NCBI GenBank assembly: GCA_049972525.1 | Contig: JBMFKI010000017.1 | Location: 1 to 30,038 of the forward strand | Origin: JAVZLQ01 sp049972525 | Lineage (GTDB): Archaea > Thermoproteota > Bathyarchaeia > Bathyarchaeales > Bathycorpusculaceae | Length of the DNA: 30,038 nt | Direction of reading: 5' to 3' | Shown: positions 16,881 through 25,275 of the stretch, piece by piece | How the letters are laid out: every line of letters begins with the position of its first letter | Numbering within the stretch: the first letter of the stretch is position 1 | Position numbers and translations under genes: made by a program | The notes under the pieces: model-generated | The model's database searches: none | The model's input: the letters and a program-made list of their open reading frames with translations, nothing else | What the model was told of the DNA's origin: nothing

Positions 16881-17267
16881 TTATGTTATTTCTAATGTCA
16901 GTCTTTTCCCTTCATGATTATATACTGCAACGTTTCCATCGTCTGCAAAGGGAAAGCCTACGATCATTAGGATTTTTCCCCAAAAATGGTTTAAATCAGC
17001 TGGTGAAGGCATTAAGTTTCCCGATGGATGAGAATGTACTGTTCCAATAATGGAAAAATCCATGGGCAACATGTGTGTTGGGATATTAGCGAAACCTTGT
17101 CCATATGTAGCCAACGGAGGCACAATCAAATCAGTAATCTTGATGACGTCTTTGCTTTTTTCACCGCGAAGCAGTAAAATGGTCTCTTTAGGATAAAGCG
17201 TTTTTGCGCTTTCTAAAATTGCCTTCATTAAGGTTTGGCTTATCGAAACGGTTGTACAACCCTTCAT
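16881..17267 (-). CDS. Stand-alone JAMM/MPN-domain metalloprotease-like protein
   Basis: A 128-residue single-domain JAB1/MPN protein. The zinc and catalytic JAMM motif H-x-H-x7-S-x2-D is intact: HSHPSGNLMPSPAD. An upstream Glu is in YPKETILLLRG, at the position of the catalytic acid. Such enzymes cleave isopeptide bonds of ubiquitin-like (SAMP-like) modifiers or act on small substrates; no ubiquitin-like or E1 gene is seen in this window. The longest frame starts at ATG 17279, but GAGGT lies five bases before the ATG at 17267, which is the likelier start. It is divergent from the ABC exporter operon and next to the ATPase operon. Confidence 0.88.
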   Translation of the reverse strand: MKGCTTVSISQTLMKAILESAKTLYPKETILLLRGEKSKDVIKITDLIVPPLATYGQGFANIPTHMLPMDFSIIGTVHSHPSGNLMPSPADLNHFWGKILMIVGFPFADDGNVAVYNHEGKRLTLEIT

Positions 17268-17366
17268 ATAAAACCTCATTGATAAGCAATTATTTTTGCT
17301 TATTGTTTCTGCAAAGTTTTTAAGCAGGTGGTAATAAGCTGAGTGGTTGATTTAGAGGGGTATCAA

Positions 17367-18362
17367 ATGGATTTTGCGGTTCAAGTTAATGGTCTGGTTA
17401 AGGTTTATGATGGGAAAGTGCGGGCTTTGGACGGCGTTGACTTGAATGTTGATCATGGAGAAGCCTTTGCGCTATTGGGTCCGAATGGTGCTGGCAAAAC
17501 CACGCTTATCCGTATCTTAACAACGCAACTTAGGCCTACTGCTGGAGAAGCGTATGTCTTCGGCTTAAATGTTGTCCGTAATGGCAGCAAAGTTAGAAGG
17601 TTGATAAGTTATGTTCCTCAAGAGATGAGTGTCTGGACTGACATTAGTGGTTATGAGAATCTCTTATTGTACGCAAAAATTTTTGGCGTGCCACAATTGG
17701 AAAGAGAGAAAATAATCGGTGAAACCTTGGAAAACATGGGCTTGACACACGTGAAAAATGACCTTGTTAGAACTTATTCCGGCGGAATGATTAGAAGACT
17801 TGAAATAGCCTGCGCCATGCTCATAAAACCAAAAATTATGTTCCTAGACGAGCCGACTATCGGTTTGGATCCTGCCGCAAGAAAGGTTGTTTGGGAAAGG
17901 TTAAACATCTTCAAGAAAGAATACGGTGTAACAATCTTTTTTAACACGCATTATATGGATGAGGCTGACTTGTACGCGGATGAAATAGCAATAATCAACG
18001 AAGGAAAAATAGTGACGCGCGGAAAGAGTGAAGAACTAAAGCATTCTTTAGGCGGCGAAATCATAGTGTTCACACTCGAAAAGACAGCTATTAAGCCTAA
18101 CTTGGTTCAGAATATTCGAAAATTAAACTTTGTGAAAGACGTCTTTGAAGATGGAAATTTAAGCGTGTTCGTCGGCGATGCAGAATCCACGCTGCCCTAT
18201 CTTATGAATATTTTAAAAAATGAAGGAGTATCCGTTGAAAAAGTTTCTATAACTAAGCCAACCTTGGACGATGTCTTCCTTAAATATGTGGGAACAAGAC
18301 TTGAAGAGAAAGGCAGAATCAGCGATGTTACGCATATGCGTTACATGATTAGGAAGGGATAA
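17367..18362 (+). CDS. ABC transporter ATP-binding protein, DrrA-like
   Basis: A 331-residue nucleotide-binding subunit of an ABC-2 exporter. Visible are Walker A GPNGAGKTTLIR, the Q-loop region ISYVPQEMSVW, the signature YSGGMIRRLEIA (with GGM rather than GGQ), Walker B IMFLDEPTIGLDP and the H-loop NTHYMDEAD. A C-terminal extension of about 100 residues resembles that of drug and lipid exporters of the DrrA type. GAGGGG seven bases before ATG 17367 makes that the start, in preference to the GTG at 17343. The permease follows after three bases, so the two form one exporter. The cargo is unknown. Confidence 0.95.
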   Translation: MDFAVQVNGLVKVYDGKVRALDGVDLNVDHGEAFALLGPNGAGKTTLIRILTTQLRPTAGEAYVFGLNVVRNGSKVRRLISYVPQEMSVWTDISGYENLLLYAKIFGVPQLEREKIIGETLENMGLTHVKNDLVRTYSGGMIRRLEIACAMLIKPKIMFLDEPTIGLDPAARKVVWERLNIFKKEYGVTIFFNTHYMDEADLYADEIAIINEGKIVTRGKSEELKHSLGGEIIVFTLEKTAIKPNLVQNIRKLNFVKDVFEDGNLSVFVGDAESTLPYLMNILKNEGVSVEKVSITKPTLDDVFLKYVGTRLEEKGRISDVTHMRYMIRKG

Positions 18363-18365
18363 AGC

Positions 18366-19130
18366 ATGATGGAAGGTCTTAAAAACATGCTGGTTATGAT
18401 TGAGCTGGAACTGAGGAGACTTCGCCATGATAGAACAGAAATATACACGAGGGCTGTTCAGCCAATACTTTGGATAGTCATATACGGGCCAGTCATGAGC
18501 AGCGCAAGAGCAATACCAACCGGCGGAGTGCCATACACGGATTTCATAACGCCTGGAGTCATGATCCAAACAACAACTTTCGTCAGCATATTCTACGGAT
18601 TAACAATAGTTTGGGAGCGGGAATCCGGCATTCTAAAGAAACTGCTTGTCACGCCGGCATCACGTTATTCCATGGTTGTAGGTCGTTCAATGGCTTCTGG
18701 CGTAAGGGCAATATTCCAAGCCTTAATAATTTTACCCATAGCCGTCCTAATTGGCGTACACTTTGTACTTAACCCAGCCTACTTTATCTTGGCCTTCATA
18801 GCAATTTTCTTCGCGTCTGGAGGATTCGCCGCTATATCAATCCTCGTCGCCTCTTTCATGAAAACACGTGAAAGGTTCATGGGCATAGGTCAAGCCATAA
18901 CCATGCCGCTTTTCTTCGCAAGCAACGCCCTATACCCTCTTCAAATGATGCCTCCAATCCTAAGAGAATTTTCAACGTTTAACCCGCTAAGCTACGTTGT
19001 TGACGCGGTAAGGGGACTTTTAATCACCGGAGACCTCTCAAATATCCTAATAGACTTGGTTGCAATCGCCATTTTCGACGCGGCGTTATTCATCTTAGCA
19101 TCAATAAGCTTCAGGCGTATCATCGAATAA
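18366..19130 (+). CDS. ABC-2 type permease
   Basis: A 254-residue membrane subunit with six predicted helices. The ABC-2 hallmark between helices 2 and 3 is present: VWERESGILKKLLVTPASRY, followed by VVGRSMASGVRA. Near the C-terminus, ALYPLQMMPPILREFSTFNP precedes the last helices, as in DrrB-like permeases. AAGGGAT precedes the tandem ATGs. It is directly downstream of its ATPase and most likely forms an exporter with it as a 2+2 assembly. Lipid, polysaccharide or drug export are all possible. Confidence 0.95.
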   Translation: MMEGLKNMLVMIELELRRLRHDRTEIYTRAVQPILWIVIYGPVMSSARAIPTGGVPYTDFITPGVMIQTTTFVSIFYGLTIVWERESGILKKLLVTPASRYSMVVGRSMASGVRAIFQALIILPIAVLIGVHFVLNPAYFILAFIAIFFASGGFAAISILVASFMKTRERFMGIGQAITMPLFFASNALYPLQMMPPILREFSTFNPLSYVVDAVRGLLITGDLSNILIDLVAIAIFDAALFILASISFRRIIE

Positions 19131-19173
19131 CAAACAGAGGCATGCACACACGCCATTGCCATCGTTAACAAGG

Positions 19174-19181
19174 TATATAAA
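19174..19181 (+). promoter_or_regulatory. TATA box for the basic hypothetical protein
   Basis: TATATAAA, preceded by AACAAGG, is the strongest TATA match seen in the window. It lies about 50 bases before ATG 19229, giving a leader of roughly 25 bases that contains an SD. Confidence 0.6.
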
Positions 19182-19228
19182 TCGCTTAGACAACTGATTA
19201 TCGTGTTCTCTGTTTGAAGGAAAAAAGT

Positions 19229-19747
19229 ATGCAAAAAGCAACGCCTGTTTTGGAAGTTGAGAATCCACATTTCACAGTGAAACTTTACGAGAATCTATTA
19301 AGGATAGACTTGAAGGGAAGTTTTAAGAATGAAGTGGAAGAGGCTCTTGAGAATAAGCCAGTTCTTAAAGAAACAATCGGCGGGCTATTAGGGATATTTG
19401 TTCCGTTGCACATACGCCTGATAGATATAGAATCGGTAGATATTGGTGAAGCTGGGAAAGTGAAGGTAAATCTTCCAAATCACAGGCATATTGTAATTCA
19501 ACTTGAAAAACAGCATGCAGAAAACTTCGTGGCTAAGCTAAATCAGCTGGTTCAAAAAGCAAAAACTCGCGAAATTAAAGAACGTGTTATGAGAAATAAA
19601 GTTAAAAGGAAAGCTCTAAGAAAATCAAAGGGAACTCCTCCAAGTTCATATGTAACAGTTCCATACTATTTTCCTACGGAACAAGTGGATATAGTTGATA
19701 AGTTGTGGCGAAAAAAAGGAAAACGAAAAAAGCGTGCACAACCTTAG
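19229..19747 (+). CDS. Hypothetical basic protein, 172 residues
   Basis: A soluble protein with an N-terminal alpha/beta part (FTVKLYENLLRIDLKGSFKN, then LLGIFVPLHIRLIDIESVDI) and a strongly basic C-terminal third (MRNKVKRKALRKSKG and WRKKGKRKKRAQP). The basic tail suggests binding to nucleic acid or membrane phospholipid. The N-terminal pattern resembles a PH-like or beta-sandwich fold, but I do not recognise a family. AAGGA about seven bases before ATG 19229 decides the start over the TTG at 19214. It has its own TATA box and stands alone between the exporter and the zinc-ribbon gene. Confidence 0.7.
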   Translation: MQKATPVLEVENPHFTVKLYENLLRIDLKGSFKNEVEEALENKPVLKETIGGLLGIFVPLHIRLIDIESVDIGEAGKVKVNLPNHRHIVIQLEKQHAENFVAKLNQLVQKAKTREIKERVMRNKVKRKALRKSKGTPPSSYVTVPYYFPTEQVDIVDKLWRKKGKRKKRAQP

Positions 19748-19762
19748 GATGCAGGAGATTAC

Positions 19763-19771
19763 CTTATATAT
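19763..19771 (+). promoter_or_regulatory. TATA box for the zinc-ribbon protein
   Basis: CTTATATAT lies about 55 bases upstream of the TTG at 19822, with GGGGAGG in the predicted leader. Confidence 0.5.
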
Positions 19772-19821
19772 GGCAAACATTAAAATTGCTATACATCATT
19801 TAAACTGTTGATGGGGAGGCG

Positions 19822-20817
19822 TTGTTAGCTTTGTTTTGTCCAAAATGCGGTGCACAACTTCCAGATGATGCTGTCTTCTGTATGAAATGCGGAGCTAAAC
19901 TTGCAGCTCCACCCACTCAAGCACCATCAACGCCCGTAATAGCCTCTTTAGAGGCGAAATCTCTCAGATGCCCACATTGTGGTGCGCCTCTTACGCCAAA
20001 ATTTGGCGAGATGATCATAAGCTGCGAGTACTGTGGAACTGCTGTTATGCTGGGAAGCGACGGTTGGAGAGGCATACATAAACAGTCAATGTTACCACTT
20101 AAACTTGCAGAACAAGAGAGAGTGTCTGCTGAAATTCGCGGTTTAATGGACAGAGGGCTTCTGCATAGGCATCTTTACGAAGACTCGAAACTTGAAGAGA
20201 TGAATTTGAGTTACGTTCCATACTGGATAGTTTCAGTATCGGCGAGAAGCTCAATTGTCGCAAGCGACGTTGCTGTTCAAGTTGGTGAAATAGCGACCAC
20301 CGCTGCTCTTTTCGGTGTTATGGGTTCAGCCATGAGCGGTAGAAGACGTGGAGTAGGTATAGCTGGACCACTTCTCGCTGGGGCTATGCTTGGCACCATG
20401 GCGGGCCCAGCTCAGGCAGGTGCAAGAAAAGCCTACCAGTTGAACAACAACTACAATCTTGCTATTGTGGCGGTTAAGGCTTTCAACGAATATCAACCTA
20501 GAAACTACGAGTTTAACCTCCAAGACAGAACATTCTTTGACATTTCAAAAATTCCTAAAGGTGTAAAAATTTTGAATGGTGATGTTGGAGAGGAAGCCGC
20601 CAAATATCAGGCTAAAGCTATTGCCGAACAGTTGCAATCAGAGAAAGCTCATGCGCAGTTTCACATGATTCAAGAACTGCATACAGATGTTGATGTTACA
20701 GAGACGGAACTGCTTTACGCTCCAATATGGTTTGCCCAGTTTGACCACAAAGGAAAGAAGATAATCCTCGTCGCTGACGGCAATTCAGGCGGCATAATAA
20801 ACAGCATAGGCTTATAA
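19822..20817 (+). CDS. Double zinc-ribbon protein
   Basis: A 331-residue protein with two zinc ribbons. The first uses Cys 6, 9, 20 and 23 (CPKCGAQLPDDAVFCMKCG), and the second uses Cys 50, 53, 68 and 71 (CPHCGAPLTP then CEYCGTAV). The rest is an unassigned domain: LSYVPYWIVSVSARSSIVAS and ELLYAPIWFAQFDHKGKKI form a repeated Y-[VA]-P-[YI]-W pattern seen in zinc-ribbon proteins that act at membranes. A Gly/Ala-rich stretch (about residues 155-200) could be a weak membrane or flexible segment. The start is uncertain, because GGGGAGG lies only two bases before TTG 19822. The DUF1614 membrane gene follows 44 bases downstream. Confidence 0.8.
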   Translation: MLALFCPKCGAQLPDDAVFCMKCGAKLAAPPTQAPSTPVIASLEAKSLRCPHCGAPLTPKFGEMIISCEYCGTAVMLGSDGWRGIHKQSMLPLKLAEQERVSAEIRGLMDRGLLHRHLYEDSKLEEMNLSYVPYWIVSVSARSSIVASDVAVQVGEIATTAALFGVMGSAMSGRRRGVGIAGPLLAGAMLGTMAGPAQAGARKAYQLNNNYNLAIVAVKAFNEYQPRNYEFNLQDRTFFDISKIPKGVKILNGDVGEEAAKYQAKAIAEQLQSEKAHAQFHMIQELHTDVDVTETELLYAPIWFAQFDHKGKKIILVADGNSGGIINSIGL

Positions 20818-20861
20818 TTTAAAGGAGAAAAACGCGTTTAATTTGCACTGAGGATATATCA

Positions 20862-21551
20862 TTGAGCAGAAAAACCATCTACTGTCCTCACAGTTATGGC
20901 ATCTTTGTAATTTTATTTCTGCTTCTTCTATTGGTTGTGAGCCTAATTTTTGTCGGCGCTGTAGGTCTCGCTTTCCGCCAAGTTGGCTTCAGCCCACAGA
21001 TAACTGTGCTGATTTTGGCAACCACCTTTTTTGGAAGCTACGTGAACATTCCACTGTTGAAACTTAAGGCAGTGATTCCTATTATTAGAGAGGAATACGT
21101 AAGCTTTTTCGGCATAGTTTTTAGGGTTCCACAGTTTGAGTATGGGGAAACAACCACGCTTGTTGCAATAAACATGGGCGGCGCAATAATTCCCACGTTA
21201 GTATCACTTTACCTTCTTTGGAAGTTGCCGTCAGCCATACCCCACGCTTTAATCGGGATAGCGATTGTTGCAACAATAACACATTTGGTTGCCAAACCAG
21301 TTAAGGGACTAGGCATAGCCACGCCAGCTTTCATTCCACCATTAACAGCCGCGTTAGCAGCATACATTCTGCCCTCTGAAGCTCCCACCATAGTGGCTTA
21401 CGTTTCAGGAGTACTTGGCACACTGATAGGCGCGGACATAACCAACCTGAACAAAATTCCAAAACTTGGTGCAAAAATAGCAAGCATAGGCGGAGCAGGA
21501 ACATTCGACGGAATCTTTCTAAGCGGAATAATAGCTGCCCTACTCGTCTAG
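20862..21551 (+). CDS. DUF1614 family membrane protein
   Basis: A 229-residue integral membrane protein with about six to seven helices, recognisable as DUF1614. It begins with a hydrophobic helix (YGIFVILFLLLLLVVSLIFV). It contains FGSYVNIPLLKL, NMGGAIIPTLVSLYLLW and a Gly-rich C-terminal part with GADITNLNKIPKLGAKIASI, then GGAGTFDGIFLSGI. The conserved GGAGTFDGIF block is the family's best-known stretch. Its function is unknown. The start is TTG 20862, with GAGG eight bases upstream. It lies 44 bases after the zinc-ribbon gene and may be co-transcribed. Confidence 0.88.
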   Translation: MSRKTIYCPHSYGIFVILFLLLLLVVSLIFVGAVGLAFRQVGFSPQITVLILATTFFGSYVNIPLLKLKAVIPIIREEYVSFFGIVFRVPQFEYGETTTLVAINMGGAIIPTLVSLYLLWKLPSAIPHALIGIAIVATITHLVAKPVKGLGIATPAFIPPLTAALAAYILPSEAPTIVAYVSGVLGTLIGADITNLNKIPKLGAKIASIGGAGTFDGIFLSGIIAALLV

Positions 21552-21680
21552 TTAAAAGCTAGTAAATTTGGAAAAGAAGGCTCTCAGCACAATGGAGTAC
21601 ATCCTAAAAGAAGTACGTGTTCGTGACATTAACATAAGCCAATATGGTTAAATTAGTGATTTTAGAACCGTTTGCCCTTA

Positions 21681-22628
21681 TCATTCTAGTATTTGTGCTC
21701 GTTTGAAAGCATACCACGAAACCGAAACGAAGATGGCGATGTAGGCTAATGCTACCAGTATTGATCTTGCCAAGACTGTTGAAAGGGGTTCCGTGTATAG
21801 TTCAACTAATTGGGCTTGTCCCCTAAGTGCGCCTATCTTGAAGAAGGTTACGTCTGATGAGGGATAAAGCACGTAGTTAATTAGGGTTGCAGCAATGTTA
21901 TCTGTTCCAGTTGCCACCGCTATGCCAGGTGTGTAAGGAGTCTGCGGGTTTGTTCCGTTAATGTATCCAGTCATTCCGCTTCCCGGAATGTAATTGAGGA
22001 CCCATGCTTGGTCCGTGAATATAGAGATTATGGGACTGCTTATAGTTAACGCCATGAATATCCCGAAGGTTCCTAAAGCTGCTATTAAGGAACTTTTGGA
22101 TATAGTTCCTATAGCGAGCACGATGGCTATCCACACGAAGGTGCTAAGAAGTGTTCCGAGCAATGTTAAGGGCAACAAATGAAGATTGTTTTGAGGCCCA
22201 TAAACAATTGTTCCACCGACAGTCATGTAAATGAAAAGGACAGCGTATGCTGATAGGAGAGTTATGAAAGCTGCAAGCAGTTTGCCGAGAAAAACCATTG
22301 TTCTTGAAACAGGCTTTGTTAACAATGGGACGATTGTGCCGCTTTCAAACTCGCCTGAAATGCTGTTCATAACCACCACAACAGCAAAGAGAAACATGCC
22401 CAATCCGCCTATACCAGCTCCTGTGCCTATGACGTAGTCTGGATTTTGCTTCAGTGGTTGACCTGTCATATTACTTAGAAGAGCTGGCAGTACCAGTGAA
22501 AGTGTGGCTAGGGTAAAGGCCACCACCATCATGCCTAGAAACTTTTTCTTTCGAATATTCCATAAAAGCTCATATTTTACAACCGCCCAGAAGCGGGTTT
22601 TCCAGTTTAAGCTTGTTTTTCCGTTCAT
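21681..22628 (-). CDS. ABC-2 type permease, last gene of four
   Basis: A 315-residue membrane protein with about six helices. The first is preceded by a charged cytoplasmic segment (WAVVKYELLWNIRKKKF). The ABC-2 pattern SISGEFESGTIVPLLTKPVS followed by VFLGKLLAAF is clear, as in NosY-like permeases. A large extracytoplasmic part between the last helices contains the Gly/Pro/Thr-rich region near residues 215-250. Its start overlaps the stop of the ATPase gene upstream by four bases (ATGA) and uses GGAGG, showing translational coupling with that ATPase as a transporter pair. Confidence 0.93.
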   Translation of the reverse strand: MNGKTSLNWKTRFWAVVKYELLWNIRKKKFLGMMVVAFTLATLSLVLPALLSNMTGQPLKQNPDYVIGTGAGIGGLGMFLFAVVVVMNSISGEFESGTIVPLLTKPVSRTMVFLGKLLAAFITLLSAYAVLFIYMTVGGTIVYGPQNNLHLLPLTLLGTLLSTFVWIAIVLAIGTISKSSLIAALGTFGIFMALTISSPIISIFTDQAWVLNYIPGSGMTGYINGTNPQTPYTPGIAVATGTDNIAATLINYVLYPSSDVTFFKIGALRGQAQLVELYTEPLSTVLARSILVALAYIAIFVSVSWYAFKRAQILE

Positions 22629-23572
22629 TCCGCCGTTCCTCCTTGTGGTTTGGTTATAAGCTGCATGAAAACTTCTTCAAGGGTTTGCCCCTTTAAATTC
22701 ATAGAAACAATAACTCCCCCAGCTTTTGTTATTTCTTGAGAGATCTGTGCTCTAACGTCATCCCGTGTCTTCAGCTCAATAGTTAGCATGTTGTCATCTT
22801 GTATTATATTAGAAACAAAAGGCAACTGTCTAACAGCTTCAATGACTGTCTCTGAAGTCTTGGCTAATTCTACTTGCACTGTGGCTGGACCGGAAAGCTT
22901 GCTTGAAACATTGTGGAGCGTATCCGAAATTAATGATTCTCCCTTGTGGATTATGGTTACGTGGCTACATATTTGCTCAACTTCAAACAACAAATGAGAT
23001 GACAAGAAGACCGTTCTACCTTCTTTTGCAATTTCTTTAATTAATTCTCTAACTTCAACCATACCTACGGGGTCTAAGCCCAAGCTTGGTTCATCTAAAA
23101 TAACCAGTTCAGGCTCGTTCAGCAAGGCCTGCGCAATACCGAGACGCTGCTGCATCCCCTTACTGTACTTTCCAACAAAGTCCTTTTCCCGCCCTTTTAA
23201 ACCCACCATATCCAGCAGTTTAGGTATTTGCTCCATACGCTTTTGCCTCGTCATCCCGTACATTCTTCCATAAATATCGAGTAATTCCCATCCCCTGAGA
23301 TGTTTTGGAAACTTTGGAAGTTCAGGCATATAGCCCACTTTTAACCTGACATCAGGCATGTCGCCATGCACTTCATGCCCAAGAACCTTAACTGTGCCCT
23401 CGTCTGGTCTTAGTAAGCCTACTAAAACTTTTATGGTCGTAGTTTTTCCAGCGCCATTCGGGCCCAGAAAACCGTGTATTGCACCCTTTTCAACTTTAAG
23501 GTTAAGCTTGTTTACAGCGGTTAAAGAGCCATACCGCTTTGTTAAACCAATAGTTTCAATAACTAATTCCAT
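22625..23572 (-). CDS. ABC transporter ATP-binding protein, third gene of four
   Basis: A 315-residue NosF/CcmA-like ATPase: Walker A GPNGAGKTTTIKVL, Q-loop region VGYMPELPKFPKHLRG, signature YSKGMQQRLGIAQALL, Walker B ELVILDEPSLGLDP and H-loop FLSSHLLFEVEQIC. A regulatory-type C-terminal extension follows the H-loop (about 100 residues with alternating beta pattern). It pairs with the overlapping permease downstream. The spacing to the permease gene before it is 17 bases, so the four genes form one operon. Confidence 0.95.
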   Translation of the reverse strand: MELVIETIGLTKRYGSLTAVNKLNLKVEKGAIHGFLGPNGAGKTTTIKVLVGLLRPDEGTVKVLGHEVHGDMPDVRLKVGYMPELPKFPKHLRGWELLDIYGRMYGMTRQKRMEQIPKLLDMVGLKGREKDFVGKYSKGMQQRLGIAQALLNEPELVILDEPSLGLDPVGMVEVRELIKEIAKEGRTVFLSSHLLFEVEQICSHVTIIHKGESLISDTLHNVSSKLSGPATVQVELAKTSETVIEAVRQLPFVSNIIQDDNMLTIELKTRDDVRAQISQEITKAGGVIVSMNLKGQTLEEVFMQLITKPQGGTAE

Positions 23573-23589
23573 TTAGAGAACCCCGTTGC

Positions 23590-25275
23590 TTATTTCTCCG
23601 TTTTCCGTAGTAGTTCTTCAGCGCTATTTAAAGCTATTTTACTAGCCACATAAGTTATTACAACAGCGATAACTCCGCTTACTGGTAACGCTACATACAC
23701 GTAATAGTCTGGCAAGAAGGATGTTTCGAGCAACAGCTGGAAAATGCGCTGAACACCATAAGGAATCATGGGAGCAATTACAGTTAATCCAGCTATGGCA
23801 CAAACAATCGTATTGATTAAACTCCAAACTAGTCTTATCATTCTAGGTCTAGGCGGAAGTTCACGAAAATCTGCCCCCTTTATCCCGCAGGTAAGTGAAA
23901 CCATAGCCAAGGGGAATAATAGAAAAACTGCTTCAGCAAAACCTATAACTGTTGCCCTCATAGAGGGGGTCGTTAAGAAGATGGCGACAAATGAGCAAAC
24001 TAGTATTACAAACAGACTGAAGAGAACAACGAAAAAATACTTTGCTTTTACAAGACTTCCTGCTGAAACAGGCGACGAGTGTATGAACCATACGCTTTCA
24101 CCCTCAGAACCAACGATTATGCTTCCAAGGATAACAGCCATTAAGGTTCCAGGCAGCAAAGTTAGATAGATGAATAAGAAGGAAGAAAATGTTGATGACA
24201 TTGCCGTTCCTCCCCTCATTGTTGAAAGAAGCGGCATTATTATGAAAATTATCGGAAATACAAATATATACATCAACTCACGCCGCCTAGTAAAAGCCTT
24301 TAAATCTTTTCGTATTATGGCTGCCTCAAGAGAGGAGAACCCCAACTTTCCAAGCAAACCTGCCCTAGGAACATAAACCCCGCGAGAAACCTTAATTGAA
24401 GGTGCCTCATACAAACCAAACTTCGCGTTTAAATTAACAGCAGCCAGAAAGAGAAGATAAGTGAAAGCTGCAGAGGCCAATAAAAATAAAGATGTTTCCA
24501 GCCACAAACCAGTAGTAAATGCTGACAGAACCATACCAGGCCATAAATATGGAATGAACCAAAGGAGTCTCTGCCCACCAGCAACTGCTTCGATTAGATT
24601 TAGAGGCGACACGCTATAGTATAGAGAAAAATAGATAATGTAAAAGACTATGAAAAACAGAATGGAACCTACAAGCCTCACCCAAACTGCAGCCCGCCCT
24701 GCAGCCTTCGTAATGGCTCCAGATATTCTAACTTGCAAAACCTTGAAGGCTTCGGTTGTTATGCTGGCTAAAAATAAACTTGCCAAGAGCATGAGAATAG
24801 TGAAAACAGCCAGAGGCACCAACCCCAGAAAGAACGAGGCTATAAATATGCTTGAACAAACAAAAGTTGTAATTACGAGAGGAATGCCTAACATATTAGC
24901 TATTACAGAGGCAAGTGTGTGCTCCTGCCATGTAATGGGTAACCAGTAGAGAGGCTCGATTGACACTTTAATGCCAATTCGCTGAAATTGGCTCATTTGT
25001 GTAAAAACAAGACCATAAAGAAGCGTTATTGTCGGGAGAGTTATAAAAAGGTTAGTTGCGCCATTCAAAATAAGCTGTTTTAGCGTTAAGTCAGTTGTCA
25101 CGGCGAAAAAGTTTCCAACAACCCAGCCGACAAGTAACCCTAAAACACATGCACCAATGTATAAGGCATACGTTACGACCTTGTTTTCTCGAAACCGCCT
25201 AAACCTTGCTCCTCTAATCATCCTGGAAGCCTTAATGTCCACACTGATCAGTCTAAGGACATTCTTCAATTTCAC
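23590..25275 (-). CDS. Large ABC exporter permease, second gene of four
   Basis: A 561-residue membrane protein with about a dozen hydrophobic segments. Near the middle, FSSLEAAIIRKDLKAFTRRR marks a cytoplasmic amphipathic stretch typical of large ABC-2 permeases, followed by ELMYIFVFPIIFIIMPLL. Its size, twice that of a typical ABC-2 subunit, suggests that it carries both membrane halves. It starts at GTG 25275 and shares four bases with the stop of the ATPase gene before it. The predicted partner is that ATPase. Substrate unknown. Confidence 0.88.
   Translation of the reverse strand: MKLKNVLRLISVDIKASRMIRGARFRRFRENKVVTYALYIGACVLGLLVGWVVGNFFAVTTDLTLKQLILNGATNLFITLPTITLLYGLVFTQMSQFQRIGIKVSIEPLYWLPITWQEHTLASVIANMLGIPLVITTFVCSSIFIASFFLGLVPLAVFTILMLLASLFLASITTEAFKVLQVRISGAITKAAGRAAVWVRLVGSILFFIVFYIIYFSLYYSVSPLNLIEAVAGGQRLLWFIPYLWPGMVLSAFTTGLWLETSLFLLASAAFTYLLFLAAVNLNAKFGLYEAPSIKVSRGVYVPRAGLLGKLGFSSLEAAIIRKDLKAFTRRRELMYIFVFPIIFIIMPLLSTMRGGTAMSSTFSSFLFIYLTLLPGTLMAVILGSIIVGSEGESVWFIHSSPVSAGSLVKAKYFFVVLFSLFVILVCSFVAIFLTTPSMRATVIGFAEAVFLLFPLAMVSLTCGIKGADFRELPPRPRMIRLVWSLINTIVCAIAGLTVIAPMIPYGVQRIFQLLLETSFLPDYYVYVALPVSGVIAVVITYVASKIALNSAEELLRKTEK

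Noticed and set aside
19131..19216. 9-base inverted repeat CAAACAGAG / CTCTGTTTG across 69 bases
   Set aside because: The loop is long and contains the TATA box of the next gene; no follow-up T run. Likely chance.
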